A model generated the notes under the pieces. It did no database searches. It had not been told where the DNA came from and was given only the letters and a program-made list of their open reading frames with translations. A stretch of 64,000 bases of DNA from an uncultured Alphaproteobacteria bacterium (GTDB lineage Bacteria > Pseudomonadota > Alphaproteobacteria > CAAGCB01 > CAG-977): NCBI GenBank assembly GCA_934277945.1, contig CAKQWA010000010.1:1-64000 (forward strand), read 5' to 3'. A program made the position numbers and the translations under genes. Positions 27,002-34,376 of this stretch are shown here, piece after piece. How positions within the stretch are numbered: the stretch's first letter is position 1; the number at the start of each line of letters is the position of its first letter.

Positions 27002-27031
27002 AAAAAAACCTCCCGAACGGGAGGATTTTTT
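27002..27031 (-). terminator. Displaced original terminator of tRNA-Leu
   Basis: CCTCCCG / CGGGAGG stem with A and T tracts on both sides. It lies just beyond the tRNA-Leu 3' remnant at 27035-27089 on the minus strand. Before the element inserted it would have followed the intact tRNA, which is now 12.7 kb away. Confidence 0.7.
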
Positions 27032-27034
27032 AAG

Positions 27035-27089
27035 TGGTGCCCTGGCCGGAATCGAACCAGCACGCCCAAAAGGACAACAGATTTTGAGT
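27035..27089 (-). pseudogene. tRNA-Leu 3' remnant (left att site)
   Basis: Positions 27040-27089 are identical over 50 bp to 39769-39818 inside the intact tRNA-Leu. The remnant covers the CCA end, T arm, variable loop and the 3' side of the anticodon arm, then diverges. It has lost one C in the acceptor stem (three C instead of four), so it is decayed. It marks the left end of the element. Confidence 0.92.
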
Positions 27090-27220
27090 TAAAGCTTTGA
27101 ACTTTTCACCATTGTTTACGGACATTCTTTGTAATTCATATTCTATAATGAAATCAAAGACTTATTTGATTGTCACCGTTTTTCGTAATTAAAATCTTTC
27201 CATCACGATTGATGTTAAAA

Positions 27221-27241
27221 GTTGCAAAGAGGTTGCAACGG
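27221..27241 (+). repeat. Left copy of 21-bp element-end repeat
   Basis: A 21-bp sequence, beginning GTTGCAAAGAGGTTGCAACG, is repeated exactly at 39661-39681 in the same orientation. It contains two GTTGCAA units. It lies 132 bp inside the left att and 12 bp before the integrase ATG. It may be an integrase arm-type or excisionase site that also controls integrase expression (inferred). Confidence 0.7.
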
Positions 27242-27253
27242 AAGAGAGGAATT

Positions 27254-28420
27254 ATGAAAGCGAATTTTACGGAAAAGCTCATTCGGGAGTTGAAACCCGA
27301 CGAAACGAAGAACTGGTTTGAAATAACGGACGCCAAGTGTTCGTATCTGCATTGCCGGATCGGACGGACGGGGTGCAAAAGCTATATGCTTGTAAAGAAG
27401 ATTGACGGGCGTTGCGTTCGCGTCACGATTGGCAAGGCAAGTGAAATCAGCGTGGATTTTGCGCGGAAAAAGGCGTTCGAGCTATTGGAAAAAATCAGGA
27501 ACGGCATAAATCCGAACAATGAAAAGCAACAGCTTTGCAAAGAAACAACTTTCGAGGAATTGTTCGAAGAATATATGGAACGCCACGCCAACCGCCATTC
27601 TTCGCCGGGGCATATTAAAAACACTTTGAACATTAACAAGTGTCGGTTTGCGCGGTGGAAGAACAAAAAGATTTCCTCGCTGACGATGAGAGAAATAGAG
27701 CAATGGTTTTATGCCGTCCGCGACAGCAGCGGTGTTTTTGCGGCAAATCAGGCTTTGACTTTGTTGCGCCATATTTACAGCAAAGCGATACAATGGGGGT
27801 GGGAAGGACGCAACCCGACCGCCGGCATCAAAAAGTTCCACGTCGAAGCCCGAGACCGCTTTCTTGCCCCCGATGAAATCCAACGGCTGTTTTCGGCATT
27901 GGACGAAGAACCCGATCCGGTTTACAGAACATTCTTTTATACTTTGATGTTTACGGGACAGAGGAGGAGAAACGTTCTTTCGATGCGCTGGGAGGACATA
28001 GACTTTACAACGGACGTCTGGTTTATTCCGAAAACGAAGAACGGGACTTCGTTGCGCGTTTCCCTTGTCGGTCAGCTTGTTTTAATGCTGAAAGAATTGA
28101 AATTGCAATCCGGCGGCAATCCGTGGGTGTTTCCCCGTCCTTTGAATCCGAAAGAACATCTGACCGAGCCGAGAAAAGTCTGGGACAGAATCAAAGAACG
28201 CGCCCGACTTTCAAATCTGCGTATGCACGATTTAAGACGGACGGTCGCAAGCTATGAATGTATGGGTGGCGTAAATTTATCCGTTGTATCAAAGACGCTG
28301 AACCATAAAACGCTTTCGGCGACGCAGGTTTATGCGCGGGTGGACACGTCGGCTGTCGCTCAAGCGTTGCAAAGCACGGTTGATACGTTTGAAAGCTTCC
28401 GCAAATACGGTCAAAGCTGA
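27254..28420 (+). CDS. int: Tyrosine recombinase (integrase)
   Basis: Start at ATG 27254 behind AGAGAGGA; 388 residues. The N-terminal arm-binding domain (about 1-85) is of the P4-integrase type. A core-binding SAM-like domain follows (about 100-180), then the catalytic domain: first Arg in MFTGQRRRNVLSMRW, HxxR in MHDLRRTVASYE, and LNHKTLSATQVYARVD with the nucleophilic Tyr. All key residues are present, so it appears active. A TATAAT box at 27144-27149 may serve its promoter. It should act at the tRNA-Leu att sites. Confidence 0.95.
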   Translation: MKANFTEKLIRELKPDETKNWFEITDAKCSYLHCRIGRTGCKSYMLVKKIDGRCVRVTIGKASEISVDFARKKAFELLEKIRNGINPNNEKQQLCKETTFEELFEEYMERHANRHSSPGHIKNTLNINKCRFARWKNKKISSLTMREIEQWFYAVRDSSGVFAANQALTLLRHIYSKAIQWGWEGRNPTAGIKKFHVEARDRFLAPDEIQRLFSALDEEPDPVYRTFFYTLMFTGQRRRNVLSMRWEDIDFTTDVWFIPKTKNGTSLRVSLVGQLVLMLKELKLQSGGNPWVFPRPLNPKEHLTEPRKVWDRIKERARLSNLRMHDLRRTVASYECMGGVNLSVVSKTLNHKTLSATQVYARVDTSAVAQALQSTVDTFESFRKYGQS

Positions 28421-28433
28421 TTTTTTTCCGTCC

Positions 28434-28452
28434 GGTAATGATAATCAATCAC
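28434..28452. promoter_or_regulatory. Fur-box-like sequence between int and xis
   Basis: GGTAATGATAATCAATCAC matches 15 of 19 positions of the classic Fur box. A tiny open frame, MFRLITAF, follows at 28491-28517 behind a GGGAG site and could be a leader peptide. Fur binding here is a guess, since alphaproteobacterial iron regulators often use other sites. Confidence 0.3.
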
Positions 28453-28639
28453 AATCATATATGGGGGATATTGCAAAGGGAGTGTTGATATGTTTAGATT
28501 GATAACAGCTTTTTAGCACAGACCGGTATTTACCGAGCCTGCACACAATTCAATCGAAACCGACATCATTTATTTGATGAAGGACGTGTGCGCCGGTGTT
28601 CCTGTGTGTTCAAGCCTTCGTCAAAGAAAGGAGGAACAC

Positions 28640-28858
28640 ATGGAACGAACCTGTAGAGAAGCCTGCAACATATCCCCCGCCGGATTGATGACACCGCGTG
28701 ACGCCGCCGTTTACATCGGCGTCAAGATCAACACGCTTGCCGTCTGGCGTATGACGAACAGATACGGCTTGCGTTATTTGAAACTCGGCAAGGCGATCCG
28801 TTATCGCAAAGACGACCTCGACGAATGGCTGGCGTCGAAAGCGGCGGACAAGGGGTGA
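28640..28858 (+). CDS. Excisionase-like helix-turn-helix protein
   Basis: A 72-residue protein from ATG 28640 with a strong AAAGGAGG site. LMTPRDAAVYIGVKINTLAVWR followed by LGKAIRYRKDDLDEWLAS is the winged-HTH pattern of the excisionase/AlpA (HTH_17) family (core TPRDAAVYIGVKINTLAVW). It probably binds the element ends and favours excision, or regulates int. It lies 220 bp after int. Confidence 0.85.
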   Translation: MERTCREACNISPAGLMTPRDAAVYIGVKINTLAVWRMTNRYGLRYLKLGKAIRYRKDDLDEWLASKAADKG

Positions 28859-28888
28859 TCCAAGAGGGGCGAAGTCCCTTTGGCAAGG

Positions 28889-29008
28889 GCGCAAAAGTTT
28901 TGCGCTAACTTGCTATCGCATTTTTACAAATCCGATGGTGAAGCGACGCTTCACGGCAGACGCTCCCGACAACAGAGGGGGCGTTTGCTCCGGATTTGAA
29001 AAATAGCA
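28889..29008 (+). other. Three-way-junction inverted repeats, candidate oriT or RNA
   Basis: A 17-base palindrome (28889-28905, GCGCAAAA-G-TTTTGCGC) precedes a larger fold. The outer arms are TGCTAT (28911-28916) with ATAGCA (29003-29008) and CAAATCCG (28927-28934) with CGGATTTG (28991-28998). They enclose two hairpins: GTGAAGCGACGCTTCAC (28938-28954) and ACGCTCCC with GGGGGCGT (28960-28967 with 28977-28984, one G-T pair). Its place before the MobV gene suggests an origin of transfer; a structured RNA is an alternative. Confidence 0.55.
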
Positions 29009-29144
29009 GATAGAAGAGAAAAGCCCCGAACACGGAACAACTCTTTCTTGAATTACGAACAAAGGGGACACCCGTTCAAAAACGCCGCAGGACGAAGCGT
29101 CAACAGAAGCGGCCGGACGGACGGCGCAAGGGGGAAAAACGGAT

Positions 29145-30164
29145 ATGGCACACTATGAGAAATATACGCGGGGAGCTGTCAAAGGGCTTCTCCGCCACGA
29201 TGCAAGAAGCGAAGATGTTGAAAAAGGTGTCGAGCACGCCCGCTCCAATGAAAACATAGACGCGTCCAGAACGGGCTTGAATTACAATCTCGCACCGAAA
29301 CGGGAGGTTTCAATGGGCGACTTTATCAAAAGGAGATGCTCCGAAGCCCGCACGCTGAACCGGAAAGACGTCAACGTAATGTGCAGTTGGGTGGTGACTC
29401 TGCCTTCAAATGTCAGGCCGGAAGACGAATACAAGTTCTTTCGGGCGGCTTATGATTTTTTATCGGACAAATACGGGGAGAAGAACACGGTCGCCGCTTG
29501 GGTGCATAAGGACGAAACGACGCCGCATCTTCATTTTTGCTGGGTTCCGGTCGTTCCCGATGAAAAGCGGGGCGGAGAGCGCGTTTCCGCGCACGATTGC
29601 GTGACGCGCAAAGACTTGAAGACATTTCATACGGAATTGTCGAAGCATATCGAACAGGCTCTCGGATATGAAGCGGAGATTTTGAACGAAGCGACGCGAA
29701 ACGGAAACAGGAGTGTCGAGGAGCTGAAAAGGGAAACGGCAGTAAAGAGGCTGAAAGCGTTGAATGACGACTTGGAAGCAAAACGGCGGGCTTGTATCGA
29801 ATACGGCAAAGTGATCGACGCACGCTTTCGACCGCCGCCGGACGCGAAAGAAAACCTGTTCGGAAACAAAGTCACTTTACCGAAACGGGACTATGAAATG
29901 CTTTGTCTTCTGGCAAACCGGAAAGGGATTGAAAGTCAGGAGAAGATCGCGTTGGAAGTCCTTTTGTCCGAAAGCAAGGAACTGGACAGCTACAAAGCCA
30001 TCTCCGAAGCGCAAAATCAAGCAAAACAAGTCGAAACCGAAAACGAGGTTTTGAAATCGCAAGTCAACGCCCTGCGCCGCGAACTGCGCCGTATTCTGAC
30101 CGCCCATCCCGAAATCGAAAAAGAACGCGAAAAAGAAAAATCCCTGTCGGGTATGGAACGGTAA
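29145..30164 (+). CDS. MobV-family relaxase (Mob/Pre type)
   Basis: A 339-residue protein that should nick oriT and carry the strand in mobilization. The N-terminal domain has FIKRRCSEARTLNRKDVNVM and the HUH-like VHKDETTPHLHFCWVPV with the metal-binding His residues. The C-terminal third (about 255-339) is a coiled coil rich in Glu, Lys and Gln. A GGGGG site precedes the ATG. No coupling protein or mating-pair genes are present, so transfer would need a helper. Confidence 0.9.
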   Translation: MAHYEKYTRGAVKGLLRHDARSEDVEKGVEHARSNENIDASRTGLNYNLAPKREVSMGDFIKRRCSEARTLNRKDVNVMCSWVVTLPSNVRPEDEYKFFRAAYDFLSDKYGEKNTVAAWVHKDETTPHLHFCWVPVVPDEKRGGERVSAHDCVTRKDLKTFHTELSKHIEQALGYEAEILNEATRNGNRSVEELKRETAVKRLKALNDDLEAKRRACIEYGKVIDARFRPPPDAKENLFGNKVTLPKRDYEMLCLLANRKGIESQEKIALEVLLSESKELDSYKAISEAQNQAKQVETENEVLKSQVNALRRELRRILTAHPEIEKEREKEKSLSGMER

Positions 30165-30213
30165 TTTTGTTGATTTGCATGAGCGATTGCTAGCTTCTTT
30201 ATTTACTGCAAAG

Positions 30214-30246
30214 AAAAAACCCGCCGCCTGACCGCAACGGGTTTTG
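30214..30246. terminator. Terminator after the relaxase gene, bidirectional
   Basis: AAACCCG (30217-30223) pairs with CGGGTTT (30238-30244). There is a four-T tract on the plus side and a six-T tract on the minus side, so it could also end an antisense RNA coming from the peptide gene at 30375. Confidence 0.65.
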
Positions 30247-30305
30247 AACATCGGTGATAAACACCTCTTGCTTAATGTTTTTATTATAAGCTCACAGCTT
30301 CCTGT

Positions 30306-30333
30306 TTTACAAGTGTTTTTTATCTGTTATAGT
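30306..30333 (+). promoter_or_regulatory. Promoter of the small hydrophobic peptide
   Basis: TTTACA (30306-30311), a 16-bp spacer and TATAGT (30328-30333). Transcription would start near 30340. A short hairpin, GCTGT / ACAGC around a T tract, lies just before the ribosome site. Confidence 0.6.
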
Positions 30334-30374
30334 CATACCGCTGTTTTTTTACAGCTGAACAGGAGGTGAGAATA

Positions 30375-30452
30375 TTGACACCATCTTGCTTAAAAGCGGT
30401 TGCCTACTTTTTGTTAAGTATAGCATCTCTGCTTGAACTCTTAAAGCGGTAA
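30375..30452 (+). CDS. Small hydrophobic peptide, type I toxin-like
   Basis: A 25-residue open frame from TTG 30375, eight bases after a perfect AGGAGG (30361-30366). The peptide begins MTPSCLKAVAYF, has a continuous hydrophobic stretch of about 17 residues, and ends in charged ELLKR. It has its own promoter and a strong terminator (30463-30499), so the transcript would be about 160 bases. This architecture is that of type I toxin peptides. A minus-strand TATACT box inside the gene (30417-30422) could start an antisense antitoxin. Function is inferred from layout only. Confidence 0.55.
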   Translation: MTPSCLKAVAYFLLSIASLLELLKR

Positions 30453-30462
30453 TCGCTTTATC

Positions 30463-30499
30463 GTCCGTGATGGTCTGACCGCTGTCACGGACTTTTTTT
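30463..30499 (+). terminator. Strong intrinsic terminator after the small peptide
   Basis: Perfect 8-bp stem GTCCGTGA (30463-30470) / TCACGGAC (30485-30492) followed by seven T residues. Confidence 0.9.
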
Positions 30500-30651
30500 G
30501 ATAAGTTCATGTTTCGGAGATGGATTTTATCAGCTTGTTCTTTTGCTTTTAATAAAACCGCAATCATTTCTAGGAATGAAAGAGGTTGTTTGGATGCGTC
30601 AGTTTCTGTCGTCTCTGTGTGGTATTCTATAAGAAAAGAAAGGAACGAAAA

Positions 30652-31464
30652 ATGACACCCGTAAAACTTTTAAAACTTGCTCAAAAGAACAATGTCGTCG
30701 CCGTCAGAAAAGCTTTGAAGGACGGCTTTGACATCAACATTATGGACGAAGACGACATGACCGTTCCCGTATACTATGTTCGCACGGGGAGGAACGAGGA
30801 GATTTTGAACGCGTTTATTGAAGGCGGATTGGATTTGAACGCTCCCTTCGGCGGACAGGGACGGACGCTTCTGACGGAAGCGATCACCTGTAAGAATACG
30901 GAATGTGCGGATTTGTTGATTAAACTCGGGGCGGACGTCAACGCGGTGGATTTTTCCGGTCAAAGTGTTTTGATTTTCGCCGTTATGAACAAAGAAGGCT
31001 TTGAAACAATAAAGATGTTGATCGATGCGGGTGCAGATGTTTTAAAAACGGACTGGGAGATTAAAAACGCTTTTATCCGCGCGCTTGAGCTTCAATCGGA
31101 AAAGCGGATCGTCGATTTGCTGTCAGTTGCCGGAAAGGACGAAAAAACGGGCTATACATGCGCGAACGCCGCATTGAATACCGCCGTGATTTATTGTGAT
31201 GAGGAGGACATTGGGCTTTTATTGGAAAACGGGACGGATATTGATGCCAAAGAACTGGAAACGGGCAAAACGGCGTTAATGTACGCGGTTGAAAAGGGCG
31301 ATGTGAAAACCGCAAAACTTTTGCTTTCTTACGGCGCGGGGATTGACGTTGCCGATCAAAACGGAAAAACGGCGGAGGATTACGCCCGCGAACAAGGGCA
31401 ACATAGGCTTGTTGAAATATTCGGATCGGTCAAACGGCAAACGGGAAAGGAGAAAAATGGTTAA
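30652..31464 (+). CDS. Ankyrin-repeat protein
   Basis: The 270-residue protein (ATG 30652 behind AGGAACG) is built of about seven ankyrin repeats: phrases such as TLLTEAITCKNTECADLLIK, LGADVNAVDFSGQSVLIFAV and GKTALMYAVEKGDVKTAKLL follow the 33-residue pattern. It has no signal peptide. Ankyrin proteins bind other proteins, either as host-directed effectors or as cytoplasmic partners. Its end overlaps the lipoprotein gene by 8 bp, so the two are a coupled pair. Confidence 0.9.
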   Translation: MTPVKLLKLAQKNNVVAVRKALKDGFDINIMDEDDMTVPVYYVRTGRNEEILNAFIEGGLDLNAPFGGQGRTLLTEAITCKNTECADLLIKLGADVNAVDFSGQSVLIFAVMNKEGFETIKMLIDAGADVLKTDWEIKNAFIRALELQSEKRIVDLLSVAGKDEKTGYTCANAALNTAVIYCDEEDIGLLLENGTDIDAKELETGKTALMYAVEKGDVKTAKLLLSYGAGIDVADQNGKTAEDYAREQGQHRLVEIFGSVKRQTGKEKNG

Positions 31465-32362
31465 AAGCTTTTCCGCTTTATTTTTGTTGTTTTTGCTTGC
31501 CGCCTGTTCACATTTCGACGGTTATGTGGAGCACGACACCCGTCCGCGCTATGACATTACAAAACTGGTTTACTTTGAAGACGACGGCTTTCCCATTCAA
31601 TTAAGCGAAGACCTTGACGAACCTTCCGGCAAAAAATGGAATTACGATTGGGATCGTTTTCAGCTTGCCCTTGATCGTTCCTATTTTCTTCGGGCTTATA
31701 CCACTCGTTTGGAAGCTTTTTGCGGAAACAAGGATATGTCAATCGTCACCCGAAAAGTGCGGGAAGCTTTGCCCGAAACGGTCGCGGATTCCGTTACCGG
31801 CAACGAATTGTGGTGGAAGTTCAGCCGCTCTTATCATCCGTATCCTCTGCCTTCGATCTATGTCGTTCATAAACTCGCCCGCTATGCCGAAGAAGACCCA
31901 GACGTTGAAAGTGCAGAGAGAATCAAAGACGTCAACCGTTATCTGATGTTTAACGGCAATGACGGATATATCGTTTATTACAGACAGGGAAATCCACGAT
32001 ACTGCAACGCATACAGAGAACGTCCCGAAGCTTTTTTATACTTTGTCAAAGCGATGTATAAAACATATTTTCCCGAAAACCGCCTGCAAAAAATCAAGGA
32101 AATCCGCAAAAACGACTATGTCGACGTATCCGGAAAAAAGAACACGCGGGAATATTATGTCAAAAACAATTTACCTGTGAACAACCGTCAACTCTCTGTT
32201 TTTGAAAGAGCTTGGGCTCGAACGACGGTTCGGACAGGTGTTTCTTTGGAACGGAGCGACGGTTTGGGGCAGGCATTGTTTGATTATGCCGATTTGCTCT
32301 TTTGTCAGATGAAATGTTCCGCCGTCGGAGATTGGTTGGACTCATGGCTGACGGAATATTAA
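31457..32362 (+). CDS. Lipoprotein of unknown function
   Basis: Start at ATG 31457 behind AAAGGAG; 301 residues. The signal peptide ends in a lipobox (FLLAACS), so the Cys at about residue 17 should be lipidated. The rest is a soluble domain rich in aromatic residues (KLVYFEDDGFPIQL, WWKFSRSYHPYPLPS) that I do not recognise. It is coupled to the ankyrin gene and convergent, 2 bp apart, with the DnaB-like remnant. Confidence 0.8.
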   Translation: MVKSFSALFLLFLLAACSHFDGYVEHDTRPRYDITKLVYFEDDGFPIQLSEDLDEPSGKKWNYDWDRFQLALDRSYFLRAYTTRLEAFCGNKDMSIVTRKVREALPETVADSVTGNELWWKFSRSYHPYPLPSIYVVHKLARYAEEDPDVESAERIKDVNRYLMFNGNDGYIVYYRQGNPRYCNAYRERPEAFLYFVKAMYKTYFPENRLQKIKEIRKNDYVDVSGKKNTREYYVKNNLPVNNRQLSVFERAWARTTVRTGVSLERSDGLGQALFDYADLLFCQMKCSAVGDWLDSWLTEY

Positions 32363-32364
32363 AA

Positions 32365-33206
32365 TCATTCCGAAAAGAAACCTGTCATTTTTTCAAAATG
32401 CAAGTTGACCGTTCCGCAATCGCCGGACGGATTTTTCGCGATGATGATGTCGCAGTTTTTTTCCGTGCTTAAAAACCTTTTTGCCCATTCGTTAATTCTG
32501 TCATAAAAGGCTTCGTCCGTTTCGTTTGCGCGCTGTTCGGGATAATCGAAATTCAGATAATAATTTTCCCGATATAAAAACAGAACTTTGTCAGCGGCGG
32601 ACAAGTCTTTGTAATCCCGAATATCGTTCAGGCGCGGGTGTTTGTCTTTGCGGTTTTCGGGCGCGCGCGTCAGTTGGGACAGGACAATGACGGGAACGTC
32701 AAATTCCTTTGCGATCTCTTTCAGTCGTTGCAATATCAAAGAACGCTTTTCGTCTTTGATCAGCTGCAAACAGTCGATGATAACCAATCCCAACTCTTTT
32801 GCCGGATCGTCTTTCATCTTTCGGCACCGGTCGCGCAGGTCGGCGGGCGATAAAGCCGGCGTATCGTCGATATAAAGCGGCATCTTTTCCAAATTTTCGG
32901 AAGCTTTGGCAATTAGCTGAAACTCGTCCGCGGAAAGTTCCCCTTTTATGATTTTCATGGAGGGGATCCGCGTCATTGCCGACAGAAAACGTTCCGTCAG
33001 CCGCGACGAGGCGCTTCCATGGAAAAGAAAGCGACGCTCGAGTGTCCTTTTTTCCTGAATTCGTTCGCCGCGTTCAAAGCTAAATTCAGCGCAAACGACG
33101 TTTTTCCCATTCCGGGGCGTCCGCCAATCAAAATCAGCTCCCCGCCGTTCAATCCGTTTGTCACGGCGTCAAGCACTTTAAATCCCGTTGAAAGATGTGT
33201 TGTCAT
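32365..33206 (-). pseudogene. DnaB-like helicase-domain ATPase, frameshifted
   Basis: Two open frames make one RecA-like DnaB C-terminal domain. The first (33206-32997, 69 residues) holds the Walker A GGRPGMGKTSFALNLA and ends after FFSMEA. The second, read through 32365, continues SSRLTERFLSA, then Walker B LGLVIIDCLQLI and VPVIVLSQLTRAPENR. The frame changes by -1 near 33010-33016, consistent with loss of one base. No slippery heptamer is visible, so it is probably a pseudogene or a sequencing error rather than programmed frameshifting. There is no DnaB N-terminal domain; intact it would be about 280 residues. Confidence 0.8.
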
Positions 33207-33252
33207 AAAGAATTCCTCCGTTGGTTAAAACTGTTTCATTTTAACAGGGCGG

Positions 33253-33271
33253 TATGTCAATTTATGACGGA
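33253..33271. promoter_or_regulatory. Dyad operator site 1 (before the DnaB-like gene)
   Basis: TATGTCA-N5-TGACGGA, one of four related dyads with consensus TAYGWCA-N5-TGWCRKA. It lies between the WYL gene stop and the DnaB-like start, 47 bp before the latter. Confidence 0.65.
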
Positions 33272-33279
33272 TGCAAACA

Positions 33280-34251
33280 TCAATAGGCGTTATCGACCAT
33301 TTCGCGCCAGTTTTCGGGCTTGACGACCGTAACGTGCTTTCCCCAGGTGTAGAGGTGCCAATCCATTTCCAGCCGCCCGCCGGCGCGGAATTTCACGGTC
33401 AGAGTGCCGTCCTTGTTCCGTTTTGTTTTTTGTTTCGGGTGGAAGACGTATTGTGCCGCTTCATCCGCAACTTCGGCATCGAAAAGCCATTCAACGTCAA
33501 ACGGTTCTTCATGGAACGATCCGAACGATTCTTCCGCGTATTCCTGCAAATTGAAATCGGGATCGAAAACAAACGTTTCGGGCAGGATTTCCACGGATTT
33601 GATATTGTTCAAAATAAAGTTCCTCGGCTTGCCGTCATCATATTTTCCCGTGTGCCGGGCAATCAGGTAATGCTTTCTTTCCCCGTACAAAAAGCCGTAG
33701 GGTTCGATTGTGCTGCGGCAGGTTTTTCCGGTTGAGCGGACGATATATTTGATGCGGATTCTGTGACAGCTGAGAATGGCGTCGCGGATTTCAGACACAA
33801 GAGCGGAATCGATTTTCAGTTTCGGCCCCGGATGACAGACGAAGCCTTCCGCCATCATCAACGCTTCGGCGTCTATGTCAAGGCGTCTTAACACTTTGGT
33901 GTCGACGTTGGCTTTGATTTTATCTGTCAGGCGTTCCAGCGTTTCGGTCTTGTCCACCATGTTGTTCTTTTTCAAAAGCGTTTTCAGCGTTTCCAGCAAA
34001 GCGACTTCCTCCGCCGAAAATTGGATGAAATCGCGCAAAGTTCCCTGCGGAATGTACCAGCGCTTGAAACCGTCGATATCCATTGTTTCCTGCGTCTGCG
34101 GGAATTGGAGCCTGATCATATCGCGCATTCGCTCCGCCGTGCGGCGCGACACACCGAATTTATTAACGATATCGTTTAACGAAACGCCTTCGCGGTTCGC
34201 CTGCATCATCGTCGCCAGTTCCAAAAGCTGTTCCGTTTTTTCATACGCCAT
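33280..34251 (-). CDS. WYL-domain transcriptional regulator
   Basis: Start at ATG 34251 behind GGAG; 323 residues. An N-terminal HTH (about 1-60, with VSLNDIVNKFGVSRRTAERMRD, core FGVSRRTAERMRDM) precedes the WYL domain (about 140-215; RIRIKYIVRSTGK then EPYGFLYGERKHYLIAR) and a WCX-like C-terminal part. WYL proteins bind small ligands or nucleic acid through that domain, and many repress phage-defence operons (BrxR, CapW). Four dyad sites around it are good candidates for its operators. It is divergent from the nuclease gene. Confidence 0.9.
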   Translation of the reverse strand: MAYEKTEQLLELATMMQANREGVSLNDIVNKFGVSRRTAERMRDMIRLQFPQTQETMDIDGFKRWYIPQGTLRDFIQFSAEEVALLETLKTLLKKNNMVDKTETLERLTDKIKANVDTKVLRRLDIDAEALMMAEGFVCHPGPKLKIDSALVSEIRDAILSCHRIRIKYIVRSTGKTCRSTIEPYGFLYGERKHYLIARHTGKYDDGKPRNFILNNIKSVEILPETFVFDPDFNLQEYAEESFGSFHEEPFDVEWLFDAEVADEAAQYVFHPKQKTKRNKDGTLTVKFRAGGRLEMDWHLYTWGKHVTVVKPENWREMVDNAY

Positions 34252-34287
34252 GTCACACACTCCGTTTAATTCATTTTATCACAAGGA

Positions 34288-34306
34288 TATGACAAAAACT
34301 GACGGA
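34288..34306. promoter_or_regulatory. Dyad operator site 2 (between WYL and nuclease genes)
   Basis: TATGACA-N5-TGACGGA, in the divergent spacer, so it could control both the WYL gene and the nuclease gene. Confidence 0.65.
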
Positions 34307-34376
34307 CGCAAAGCCCTTTTTTCTTTTCCGTTTTTCTGGTAGAGTGGAGAGAAATTAAACTTTAGGAGAGTGGAAT

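Noticed and set aside
27035..27089. Second tRNA-Leu gene
   Set aside because: Only the 3' half is present and one acceptor base is missing, so it cannot fold into a tRNA.
30349..30567. A 72-codon minus-strand frame over the small peptide and terminator
   Set aside because: It has no ribosome site, runs through a perfect terminator stem of the other strand and ends in low-similarity sequence. The plus-strand peptide unit explains the interval better.
31343..31456. Longer N-terminus for the lipoprotein
   Set aside because: The extension lies within the ankyrin gene, lacks a ribosome site and would bury the signal peptide and lipobox.
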